Below are positions 15,961-23,286 of a stretch of DNA of 64,000 bases, piece by piece. Position 1 is the first letter of the stretch; the number at the start of each line of letters is the position of its first letter. The notes beneath the pieces are model-generated. The model was not told where the DNA came from. It did no database searches and saw only the letters and a list, made by a program, of their open reading frames with translations. The position numbers were made by a program, and so were the translations under genes. The DNA comes from an uncultured Eubacteriales bacterium. Its GTDB lineage: Bacteria; Bacillota; Clostridia; Christensenellales; Aristaeellaceae. The stretch is from positions 102,450 to 166,449 of the forward strand of contig OMZY01000010.1 of the NCBI GenBank assembly GCA_900315675.1, written 5' to 3'.

Positions 15961-16821
15961 ATGCTGCGCGTTTGTTCAAAAGAAGAATTTCTCCGGTATG
16001 CGGATTTCGCGTATGAGCTGGCCCTGGACCCGGCAAGGTCCGGCTATCCGACATACCGTGACGGTACCAAGACCAGGGAAGATTTTATAGAGCGCTGCCT
16101 GAAGGCGTTTGAACGGGATACAGAAGAAATGCTCCTGTTTGAGCAGGAAGGCAAAGTGCAGGGTATGATCCACTACTACTGGATTCCGGAGGATCACTAT
16201 CTGCAGACCACCTGCTGCAATACAGGCACAGGAACAGAGCAGGCGCTGAAAGAGTTTCTGGCCTACATCGGCGGACGCTTCCAGGGATATGATGTTTACC
16301 TGGGCTTCTCCGCTGAAAACGAGACTGCTCTGAAATACCTGGCCGGGCAGGGATTCGAGTGCATTGAAGAAAGCTACAACAATATCGCCTTCCTGGAACA
16401 GAGCGGCGACATACCGGACTGCGGCGAAGCCATCCGGATCAGCCGGGAAAACTACGGCCTTTTCCAGGCGCTGCATAAACAGATCGAAGGCGAAATGTAC
16501 TGGAATTCCGAAAGGATCCTGGCAAACCTGGATGAGTGGATCATCTGGGTGAAGGAGGAAGCCGGGAAGCCCCGGGGAGCAATCTATTACACAGCCCCGG
16601 AGGGCGACGGTTGGAGCGAGATATTCGGAATTGACCTGGACCGCAATGAGTACAACCGGGAGCTGGTGAAGGACCTGCTCTGTACGGCGCTGGCGGATAT
16701 GAAGCGGAGCGGCGTGCGATACGTCGGCATCTTCGGAGAAGAAGCGGAGGAAGACGCCATAAAGGAAAGCGGCTTCCGGTGCGTGGATAAATACATCTGT
16801 TACCACACCCGGCTGGACTGA
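15961..16821 (+). CDS. GNAT-fold protein, two-domain
   Basis: 286 residues, longer than a single GNAT domain. The N-terminal half (to ~140) contains LLFEQEGKVQGMIHYYWIPE and VYLGFSAENETALKYLAGQGF. The C-terminal half (from ~150) has IWVKEEAGKPRGAIYYTAPEG, FGIDLD and ESGFRCVDKY. Each half repeats the strand order of an acetyltransferase, suggesting a duplicated fold in which one half may be inactive. The canonical Q/R-x-x-G-x-G/A loop is not obvious, so activity is uncertain. GGAGG precedes ATG 15961. The kinase gene follows 21 bp later and may be co-transcribed. Confidence 0.78.
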   Translation: MLRVCSKEEFLRYADFAYELALDPARSGYPTYRDGTKTREDFIERCLKAFERDTEEMLLFEQEGKVQGMIHYYWIPEDHYLQTTCCNTGTGTEQALKEFLAYIGGRFQGYDVYLGFSAENETALKYLAGQGFECIEESYNNIAFLEQSGDIPDCGEAIRISRENYGLFQALHKQIEGEMYWNSERILANLDEWIIWVKEEAGKPRGAIYYTAPEGDGWSEIFGIDLDRNEYNRELVKDLLCTALADMKRSGVRYVGIFGEEAEEDAIKESGFRCVDKYICYHTRLD

Positions 16822-16842
16822 ACATAAAGGGAGAATAAAGCA

Positions 16843-17445
16843 ATGGCAAACCTGATTGTGGTATGCGGCCCGCACGCGGTCGGCAAGATGACCGTGGCGG
16901 AAAGCCTGCGGGACAAGCTGCGGTACAACATGATGATGAATCATGACAGCATTGAGCTGTCGGACCGGATCTTCGGCTTTGCCACGCCCGCCCAGAAAGA
17001 ACTCAATGAAGATATCCGGCAGAAGGTGTTCTTCCTGGCCGTAAAGCACAATGTGGACATGATTTTCACCTATGTCTGCGCATTTGACGAGCCGGAAGAG
17101 CGCGAATACCTGACGGAACTGAAGGATCTGTTTGAGCAAAGCGGCGGACAGTTCTATTTTGTGGAATTGTCCGCGGACATCGAAACCCGGCTGGCGCGGA
17201 ACGAAACACCGCACCGGATGGAGCGGAAAGCCTCCAAGCGGGACGTGGCCTGGAGCCGCGCGAACCTGCTGGACGGTGCGGCAAAATACCGGCTGAACTC
17301 CGCCGAGGGCGAAGTCTGGTTTGAAAACCACCTGAAGATCGACAACAGCCATCTGGAGCCGGATCAGGTGGCGGACCTGGTGATCGAAAAGTATCATCTG
17401 AAAGCGAATGAGAAAGAGGAAAAAGAATACCGCTTCGGCGTATAA
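16843..17445 (+). CDS. P-loop kinase-like ATPase
   Basis: 200 residues. The Walker A motif is VVCGPHAVGKMT (about residues 6-17), followed by a helix, MMNHDSIELSDRIF, and a predicted Walker B strand at DMIFTYVCAFDEPEE. LSADIETRLARNETPHR resembles the lid/substrate region of small-molecule kinases related to shikimate, gluconate or zeta-toxin kinases. The substrate is unknown. AAAGGGAGAATAAAGCA precedes the ATG. It lies 21 bp after the GNAT-like gene. Confidence 0.8.
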   Translation: MANLIVVCGPHAVGKMTVAESLRDKLRYNMMMNHDSIELSDRIFGFATPAQKELNEDIRQKVFFLAVKHNVDMIFTYVCAFDEPEEREYLTELKDLFEQSGGQFYFVELSADIETRLARNETPHRMERKASKRDVAWSRANLLDGAAKYRLNSAEGEVWFENHLKIDNSHLEPDQVADLVIEKYHLKANEKEEKEYRFGV

Positions 17446-17494
17446 TACAATCAAAGGCTGAAAGCATCCCGGACGCAGACAGGAGGATACGGTT

Positions 17495-18328
17495 ATGAAA
17501 TGCAGATGGACCGCGTTTGTTCTCGTGTTATGTATGGTTGCGGCTGTTATGGTTCCCGCTGCGGCGGAAGATCTTTCCGCGGCTCCGGCCCAGTCTCAGA
17601 TTGAGCGGATTGTGGTGTCCTATGCAGACAGCGGAACAAGGGATGACCGGGCGCTGGAAGCTTTGTCCGTCCTCGATCCGTCCCTTGGGGAAAAATGGAG
17701 CCGGATCATGGATCTTTGGGAGGCGCCCGTAACGGTCACACCCGATCTTCCGGATAACCTGCCTGAAGATGATTCCCTGTGCCTGGTCGGTCTTGGTTTC
17801 CAGCTGAACCCGGACGGCACCATGCGGGAAGAACTGATTGAGCGGCTGAAAGTCATGCTGTCTGCCGCGGAAAAGTATCCGCGCGCGCTGATTATCTGCA
17901 CCGGTGGCGGCACAGCTCCTGACGATCCGTCCGCAACGGAGGCGGGGCGTATGGCCGAATGGCTGGAAGCCCGGGGCGTGGATCCTTCCCGCCTGATTGT
18001 CGAAGATCAGTCCCTGACAACCGCCCAGAACGCAATCTTCAGCTTCGATATCCTGGCGGAAAAATACCCGCAGGTTAAACAGCTTGCTATCGTCTCCAGC
18101 GACTATCATATTGCCACAGGCGTATTGCTGTTTGGTGCGGAAGCCATTCTCCGCGGCAGCGGCATGGAAATTGCCGGCAATGCCGCCTGGCATGCGCCGT
18201 CCGGTTCACTGTCCGCCATGTTCCAGGCCGGCGCCCTGATCGAGCTGTCCGGGGACGTGGAAACAGCCTTTAAGATCTACTATGAAACCTACGACATACA
18301 CGAGCTGCCGCCGCTGCATACGAACTGA
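17495..18328 (+). CDS. Exported YdcF/SanA-like (DUF218) protein
   Basis: 277 residues. The signal peptide ends near AAAEDLSAAP, and a DUF218 domain spans about residues 90-250: CLVGLGFQLNPDGTM, LIICTGGGTAPDDPSATEA, VEDQSLTTAQNAIFS and IVSSDYHIATGVLLF are the four conserved blocks of the YdcF/ElyC/SanA family. Relatives affect envelope precursors and vancomycin-barrier function in other bacteria, but the exact reaction here is unknown. AGGAGGATACGGTT precedes the ATG. It probably forms one unit with the HIT and nucleotidyltransferase genes downstream. Confidence 0.88.
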   Translation: MKCRWTAFVLVLCMVAAVMVPAAAEDLSAAPAQSQIERIVVSYADSGTRDDRALEALSVLDPSLGEKWSRIMDLWEAPVTVTPDLPDNLPEDDSLCLVGLGFQLNPDGTMREELIERLKVMLSAAEKYPRALIICTGGGTAPDDPSATEAGRMAEWLEARGVDPSRLIVEDQSLTTAQNAIFSFDILAEKYPQVKQLAIVSSDYHIATGVLLFGAEAILRGSGMEIAGNAAWHAPSGSLSAMFQAGALIELSGDVETAFKIYYETYDIHELPPLHTN

Positions 18329-18368
18329 CAGCGGAATCTGCAGATAAAAACAGAGAGGAATAATCAAA

Positions 18369-18773
18369 ATGAGCGACTGTATCTTCTGCAAAATCGCTTC
18401 CGGCGAAATCCAGGGCATGCGCGTATACGAAGACGCGGAGACCCTGGCCTTTATGGATCTGGCGAAAGATGTGGACGGCCACGTGCTGGTGATCCCGAAA
18501 AAGCACTGCAAAAACATCCTGGACTGCGACACGGAGACCCTGAGCGCCGTGATGAACACGGTGAAAAAGGTTTCCCTGCACCTGACGGAAAAATGCGGAT
18601 ATGACGGGGTGAACCTGCTGAACGCCAGCGATGAAAGCGCCGGCCAGTCCATGCCCCACTTCCATATCCATATCATTCCGCGCAGGAAGAACGACGGGAT
18701 CGATGCCTGGCCGGCCTTTGAAGGCGCGAAGGAAGAGATTGCCGACGTTTTCGAACGCATCCGGATGCTGTAA
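18369..18773 (+). CDS. HIT-family (HinT-like) nucleotide hydrolase
   Basis: 134 residues. The histidine triad HFHIHIIP (about residues 97-104) carries the catalytic and phosphate-binding histidines, and CIFCKIASGEIQ at the N-terminus is the standard HinT/PKCI-like opening. It hydrolyses purine nucleoside phosphoramidates or related adducts in the cytoplasm. Slightly extended at the C-terminus compared with HinT (~113 residues). Expected in an operon with the DUF218 gene (40 bp upstream) and the nucleotidyltransferase (30 bp downstream). Confidence 0.94.
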   Translation: MSDCIFCKIASGEIQGMRVYEDAETLAFMDLAKDVDGHVLVIPKKHCKNILDCDTETLSAVMNTVKKVSLHLTEKCGYDGVNLLNASDESAGQSMPHFHIHIIPRRKNDGIDAWPAFEGAKEEIADVFERIRML

Positions 18774-18803
18774 GCCCCTTGTGACCCGGGAGGTGGATGA
18801 AAA

Positions 18804-19577
18804 ATGCTGAGCCGCGATGAAATCATCTGGCACCTGAAGGACTTTGCCATCCGGAAGCCCTATGTGTTCGCTATGTGGCTGGAGGGCGCGGACGGCGTCG
18901 GGGCCGTGGATGAATACTCCGATATTGACTTCTGGTTTGACGTGGCAAAAGAACAGCAGGAATCCTTCCTGCTGGAGTGCATTGATGAACTGCGGAAGCT
19001 GGGACCCGTTGATTCCCGGATGGATGAAATCCGGAAGGAGATTGCCCAGAGCAACATCCACCTGGCGAACACGCCGGAATACCTGACCCTGGACCTGTGC
19101 GTACAGTCCCACGAAATCAGGGGCCGGGAGGTGACCTGCTTCGATCCCGCGGACCGCGTGGAGCAGCCGCTGGTGCTCTTTGACAAGGACAACATCATCC
19201 GTTTTGAGAAAAGGCCGCCGGTCAGCGCCGCCGAGCTTTCTGCCGTGTTTGATAACTGCAGAAACCGGATCCTGCAGGAAAGCAGGGTCCGCAAGTATAT
19301 AAAACGGGGCCTGTACCTGGAGGCATATGCCAAATACCTGGACAACATTGCCGAACCCCTGGTGACCATCGCCCGGCTGATCTGGCTGCCCGAACATTAT
19401 GACTATTCCCTGTGCCACATTTCCGCACACCTGCCGGACACTGTAGTAGAGGAACTTGAAAGGCTGTACCGGGTCCGGAGTCTGGAGGATATTGAACAGA
19501 ACCTGGACTACGCGAAGGAGCTGCTGGTCCGGTATGAAAAGCAATGGAATGATTCCCTGCGTTCGTCCCGGGGATAA
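18804..19577 (+). CDS. Nucleotidyltransferase-domain protein
   Basis: 257 residues. The N-terminal domain has LEGADGVGAVDEYSDIDF (residues ~24-41), the G-(G/S)-x(n)-DxD motif of the Pol-beta nucleotidyltransferase superfamily, followed by a helical C-terminal domain containing RIWLP-like antibiotic-nucleotidyltransferase features (YLDNIAEPLVTIARLIWLPE). It is similar in layout to aminoglycoside or lincosamide nucleotidyltransferases and DUF4037 proteins. The target, a small molecule or tRNA-like substrate, is unknown. AGGAGG-like GGGAGGTGG lies before the ATG. Confidence 0.85.
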   Translation: MLSRDEIIWHLKDFAIRKPYVFAMWLEGADGVGAVDEYSDIDFWFDVAKEQQESFLLECIDELRKLGPVDSRMDEIRKEIAQSNIHLANTPEYLTLDLCVQSHEIRGREVTCFDPADRVEQPLVLFDKDNIIRFEKRPPVSAAELSAVFDNCRNRILQESRVRKYIKRGLYLEAYAKYLDNIAEPLVTIARLIWLPEHYDYSLCHISAHLPDTVVEELERLYRVRSLEDIEQNLDYAKELLVRYEKQWNDSLRSSRG

Positions 19578-19599
19578 ACGCGTCTGACATCCATATCGA

Positions 19600-19631
19600 C
19601 AAAAAAGAACGAAAGACGATGCCTTTCGTTC
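19600..19631 (-). terminator. Rho-independent terminator (convergent)
   Basis: GAACGAAAG/CTTTCGTTC stem with an A-run on the left (T-run on the minus strand), ending the XRE gene at 19643. It uses the same arms as the hairpin at 14171. Confidence 0.8.
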
Positions 19632-19642
19632 CGGTTTCGCTT

Positions 19643-20206
19643 TTACAGCTCTATAACCGCATACCTGCCGGAATAGGCGTCCCGGATGGCCTTCAGAACT
19701 TCTTCAGCTTCCTCCCGGGAGTCGTAATCTCCAACGGTTACCGTCTTCCCTTCCGGCTCCTTAACGTTGACCAGCCACCGGTCCGGTACGCCGGCATAGG
19801 TTTCCGGTCCGTTCAGGAATGCTTCCCCCGCCATATTGATGGACCGGACCCCGTGCCCGTCCTTGCAGACGACCGTAAGCTGACGTCTGGCCGGCGTACT
19901 ACCGCCGGACAGGTGACCGACAGCTTCCTGCACCGCCCGGGGCAGAATCTTCGTAAGCTCCGACCGGATCGTTTCCCGGACAAGGTCTGTCAGGTTCTCC
20001 TGATCCGGCGCCGTTTGGACTCCAAAAAGCGCGTCCAGTGAAACGCCCAGCGCTGCGGCTATATCCGGAATCATATCGGCACCGGGAAGTGACGCGCCTG
20101 CCTCCCATTTGGAAACAGTACGGTTGGAAACACCGAGCATATCCCCCAGTTGTTCCTGGGTCAGGCCCTTCTGTTTACGGAAACTCGCAATCTGTTCGCC
20201 GATCAT
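19643..20206 (-). CDS. XRE-family transcriptional regulator
   Basis: 187 residues. The N-terminal helix-turn-helix is IASFRKQKGLTQEQLGDML with SNRTVSKWEAG (residues ~5-38). The long C-terminal part ends in a possible small beta domain (RWLVNVKEPEGKTVTVGDY). The start at 20206 has AGGAGGATAAG upstream; the frame is open further but without a site. It is transcribed toward the nucleotidyltransferase gene and ends in a shared hairpin. The target is unknown. Its upstream region, 20207-20409, also holds the start of the divergent acetyltransferase gene, a natural candidate target. Confidence 0.9.
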   Translation of the reverse strand: MIGEQIASFRKQKGLTQEQLGDMLGVSNRTVSKWEAGASLPGADMIPDIAAALGVSLDALFGVQTAPDQENLTDLVRETIRSELTKILPRAVQEAVGHLSGGSTPARRQLTVVCKDGHGVRSINMAGEAFLNGPETYAGVPDRWLVNVKEPEGKTVTVGDYDSREEAEEVLKAIRDAYSGRYAVIEL

Positions 20207-20409
20207 GATCTTATCCTCCTTCTGTTGCTGCCCACAGAATATCATTCCGTGCAGGCGAAAACAACACACAGATTGTTGAATCAGGAAGAGAATTTTGGAA
20301 CTGTCCGGAGAATTGACGTTACGCTTCCCTTCCCGCCCGTTTTCTGTTATCTTTATCATCAGGCACTCAATATACATACCACATCATCTGTTCTGTGCGA
20401 GGCTGAAAA

Positions 20410-20934
20410 ATGGAAACAATATTTGAAACAAAGCGGCTGGCTGTCCGGAAGTTCCGGGAGAAGGACGCCCGGCCGCTGTATGAAAATCATATGGATGAGG
20501 AAGTCCGGACATGGTTCCCCAATGAATGCTATGCCGATGAGGCCGAGGCGCTGGACGCCATCCGCTTCTATACGGACTGTGTGGACAACGGTCACCTGCC
20601 TTTTGTGCTGGCGGTGGAGCTGAAGGAAACCGGCGAGCTGATCGGCGACACCGGTATCAGCGAAGTGGACGGACACCCGGAGGAGACCGAAATCGGCTAC
20701 TGCGTCGGGGAAAAGTACCGCGGGAAGGGGTATGCCTCGGAGCTTCTGGAGGCCATATCCGGGTTTGTGGTTTCCCGCTTCGGCATCCGGAAGATTTACG
20801 GCCGGGTAGTGCACGGCAACGGAGCTTCCGCCAGGGTGCTGGAGAAAAGCGGATACCGGTTCGTCAAAGAGGAATTCGGCGCGGAAGATGATCCTTACGG
20901 CAATGGCATGCTGGTTTATCTGAAAGAATCCTGA
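20410..20934 (+). CDS. GNAT N-acetyltransferase (RimJ/RimL type)
   Basis: 174 residues. The N-terminus is FETKRLAVRKFREKDARPLYE, the acetyl-CoA loop is VGEKYRGKGYASELLEAISGF (about residues 96-116), and VHGNGASARVLEKSGYR is the C-terminal family block. These are the standard landmarks of the RimJ/RimL-like branch. The substrate is unknown. It is divergent from the XRE regulator at 19643-20206, which may control it. Confidence 0.93.
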   Translation: METIFETKRLAVRKFREKDARPLYENHMDEEVRTWFPNECYADEAEALDAIRFYTDCVDNGHLPFVLAVELKETGELIGDTGISEVDGHPEETEIGYCVGEKYRGKGYASELLEAISGFVVSRFGIRKIYGRVVHGNGASARVLEKSGYRFVKEEFGAEDDPYGNGMLVYLKES

Positions 20935-21091
20935 CATACAAATGCGGTGGAAGAGCAGTTGTTGTTCAGCTGCGATCCTGACTGCCGGAGACGGGAACCG
21001 GTAAAGCGCGGAACTCCGGAACGGGAAACTCATTTCCGCCGTTGGATAATCAGCAGCCGGAATAACATAAAGAAAGCGGGGAAATCATCTC

Positions 21092-22123
21092 ATGAAGCTC
21101 TGTAAAGCGTTCCGCATACTGCTTGCCCTGATCCTGATCCCGGCGGTCTGTGTCTATCCCGCCCTTTCACCGGCCGAAACCGCATGGGAAACCATGAAGC
21201 TTCCTGTCGCGGGTGTTGAGATTGATTTCCCGCCGGCTTCAGAGCTCAGCGGCACGCTGATCCCGAGCTATGAAGTTGAGCTGGATACCGGCGTCGTTTA
21301 TTCCGAAGTGCAATATTTCGGCATTCCGAAGGAAAAGGCTGATTTTCTTCTTTCCCGGCCTGGAATCCCTTTAACAGAGGAACAATGGAATCTGGTCGAC
21401 GGCGCATGTCCTGCCCTGCTGGATATTCTCTGCATGGAGGCAGGAAAAACTCCGGAAGATCTGCATCCCGATCTGAAAGAGATGCTGGCGCCGGAATCTT
21501 TTGAAGAACTGGGAACCTGCGGAGAACGCAGCTATTTCATCCGCTATCTTCCGGATCTGGATGAAACGGGAAGGAATCTTTCTGCGGAGGCAAAAGCGGA
21601 ACTGGAAGCCCTGGTGCAAAGTTGCAGGGAGCCGGGCAGAATCCGGATGATTGAGCCGGAGAATACAGCCGGTAAACTTCTGAAATTTGAAACAACGGAT
21701 CTTGAGGGCAATCCGGTTCGGTCCGGAGAGTTTTTCGGCAAAAGTACCCTGACAATGGTGAATGTATGGACCACCTGGTGCGGGCCGTGCATCCGCGAGT
21801 TGGTGTCCCTGGAAAACCTGAGCCGGAGAATGCGGGAGAAAAATGTCGCGGTAGTCGGCCTTGTAATGGACATCCGGGACCGGGAGGACAGCGAAACGAT
21901 CCTTGAGGCACAGCAGATTCTCCGCCGGGAGGGAGCGGAGTATATGAACCTTATTCCCTGGGAAGGCATTGACAGCGTGCTGGCGGTCTACTCTTTCCCC
22001 ACCTCCTATTTCATCGATTCCGCTGGGCGGATCGTGTATGAAGACTCGGCCGGCTCCCAGAGTTCCTATGAATATGAGAAGACTATTGATAAAATCCTGG
22101 CCGAAATGGAGCAGGAAAAATAA
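21092..22123 (+). CDS. Exported TlpA-like thioredoxin-fold protein
   Basis: 343 residues. A signal peptide (ILLALILIPAVCVYPA) is followed by a ~170-residue N-terminal region of unknown type. A TlpA/ResA-type thioredoxin domain runs from about residue 200: MVNVWTTWCGPCIRELVSLE contains the redox WCGPC motif (near residue 228), and SFPTSYFIDSAGRIVYED is the cis-Pro segment. It should catalyse thiol-disulfide exchange outside the membrane, perhaps in maturation of exported proteins. AAGCGGGGAAATC precedes the ATG. The extended N-terminal domain is unusual for this family. Confidence 0.9.
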   Translation: MKLCKAFRILLALILIPAVCVYPALSPAETAWETMKLPVAGVEIDFPPASELSGTLIPSYEVELDTGVVYSEVQYFGIPKEKADFLLSRPGIPLTEEQWNLVDGACPALLDILCMEAGKTPEDLHPDLKEMLAPESFEELGTCGERSYFIRYLPDLDETGRNLSAEAKAELEALVQSCREPGRIRMIEPENTAGKLLKFETTDLEGNPVRSGEFFGKSTLTMVNVWTTWCGPCIRELVSLENLSRRMREKNVAVVGLVMDIRDREDSETILEAQQILRREGAEYMNLIPWEGIDSVLAVYSFPTSYFIDSAGRIVYEDSAGSQSSYEYEKTIDKILAEMEQEK

Positions 22124-22169
22124 ATCGACGGCAGGATCGCAGCCGGTCTGTATGAAAGCGTGAAACAAA

Positions 22170-22610
22170 ATGGCGAATGAAATCACTATAAAAGAAGAAA
22201 GACTATCCGCGGAAGAATATATCGATTTTCTGAAGAGGACCGACCTGGGATCACAGTACCCGAAGGAACGGTTTGAAGAAAGAATCAGGAAGCTGGTCAA
22301 AAATGTATCCATCAGCCTGGTGGCAAGGAACGAGAACAACCTGATCGTGGGCGTCCTGTTCGGCCTGACTGATTTCTGCTACTGGCTGTATATCACTGAC
22401 CTGGGCGTAGACCGGGCCTATGAGCGGCAGGGCATCGCAACGAAGCTGATGAAAACGGCGCATGAGCTTGCCGGCGGTGAAAAGGATATCGCGGTCTATC
22501 TTATTGCGAACGAGGACGCGGTGCCGTTTTATCAGAAGCTCGGGATGAAACGTGCGGACGACGTCATGAAATACAACCATATCGAATGGACGGAATGGAC
22601 CGTCCGGTAA
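22170..22610 (+). CDS. GNAT N-acetyltransferase
   Basis: 146 residues. Central strand ISLVARNENNLIVGVLFGLTD is followed by the acetyl-CoA loop LGVDRAYERQGIATKLMKTAH (about residues 73-93), then VPFYQKLGMKRADD near the end. This is a compact single-domain GNAT, probably acting on a small amine or a protein. It lies 46 bp after the TlpA-like gene and 37 bp before another GNAT gene, so the three are probably co-transcribed. Confidence 0.92.
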   Translation: MANEITIKEERLSAEEYIDFLKRTDLGSQYPKERFEERIRKLVKNVSISLVARNENNLIVGVLFGLTDFCYWLYITDLGVDRAYERQGIATKLMKTAHELAGGEKDIAVYLIANEDAVPFYQKLGMKRADDVMKYNHIEWTEWTVR

Positions 22611-22647
22611 ACTGCACGAATAAGCGCTGATACAGGGAGGAACCGCT

Positions 22648-23031
22648 ATGGAATACAGAGTGGACGACCGGGAGCTGGACGCCGCCCGTTTTATTGCCTT
22701 TGTGAATCAGGTATGGCCGGGCAGTTATGACGAGGAAAAGACCCGGAGCGCGCTGTCAAAAACGCTGAACATCACCGCCTGGGACGGCGATGTGCTGGCC
22801 GGCTGCCTGCGCATCCTGACGGACGGCTGCTTCTTCGGGACCATTACGGAACTGCTGGTCCTGCCGGAATATCAGAAAAAAGGGATCGGCAGCAAACTGC
22901 TTCAGCTGGCGAAGGAAAACACCCCTACCACGCTGTACTTCGGCGCCCAGCCGGGCGTTGAAGAGTTCTATGAAAAGAACGGCTGTCAGAAGGGATTCCA
23001 GTCCTACACCATCAGAAAGAAACGGCAGTAA
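22648..23031 (+). CDS. GNAT N-acetyltransferase
   Basis: 127 residues. GCLRILTDGCFFGTITELLV leads into the acetyl-CoA loop LPEYQKKGIGSKLLQLAK (about residues 72-89), and EEFYEKNGCQKGFQSY is the C-terminal block. AGGGAGGAACCGCT precedes the ATG. It is immediately downstream of the GNAT gene at 22170. The sequence is distinct enough that this is not a recent duplicate. The substrate is unknown. Confidence 0.92.
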   Translation: MEYRVDDRELDAARFIAFVNQVWPGSYDEEKTRSALSKTLNITAWDGDVLAGCLRILTDGCFFGTITELLVLPEYQKKGIGSKLLQLAKENTPTTLYFGAQPGVEEFYEKNGCQKGFQSYTIRKKRQ

Positions 23032-23040
23032 AAGAAACAT

Positions 23041-23117
23041 CCGCCGGCAGGCCGGGGCTGGTATGCGCACCGATCACCGCGTTCAGGCTCCCGATGGCGA
23101 TTTCCGGGAAGTCCGGC
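23041..23117 (-). pseudogene. degV 3'-end fragment
   Basis: About 77 bp match the 3' part of the degV gene at 25642-26547 (25683-25753) with roughly nine in ten bases identical. The reading frame is still open (DFPEIAIGSL...VIGAHT), and the degV terminator arm CCGCCGGCA is attached. It has no start and no upstream remainder, so it is a remnant or transposed tail of a degV paralogue. Confidence 0.7.
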
Positions 23118-23189
23118 GTTTTTTTTGCAATGAAATGAAAAATTGTTGCTTTTTTTGTCGTTTTTTTGCAAATTTCAGCATTTAATCCA

Positions 23190-23218
23190 TTGCTATATAC
23201 CCCTTGGCTATGTACAAT
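23190..23218 (+). promoter_or_regulatory. Sigma-A promoter
   Basis: TTGCTA (23190-23195), a 17-bp spacer and TACAAT (23213-23218), upstream of the surface-protein gene at 23287. The preceding 23118-23170 is T-rich. Confidence 0.55.
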
Positions 23219-23286
23219 ACTCTATGACATGCTGCCCCCGGACAGTGAATTCCGGCATAAAACACGCGAAATGAGGGCTCCATCTT

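Noticed and set aside
15976-17454. A 492-codon minus-strand open frame
   Set aside because: It is opposite the GNAT-like and kinase genes, which carry motifs and ribosome binding sites.
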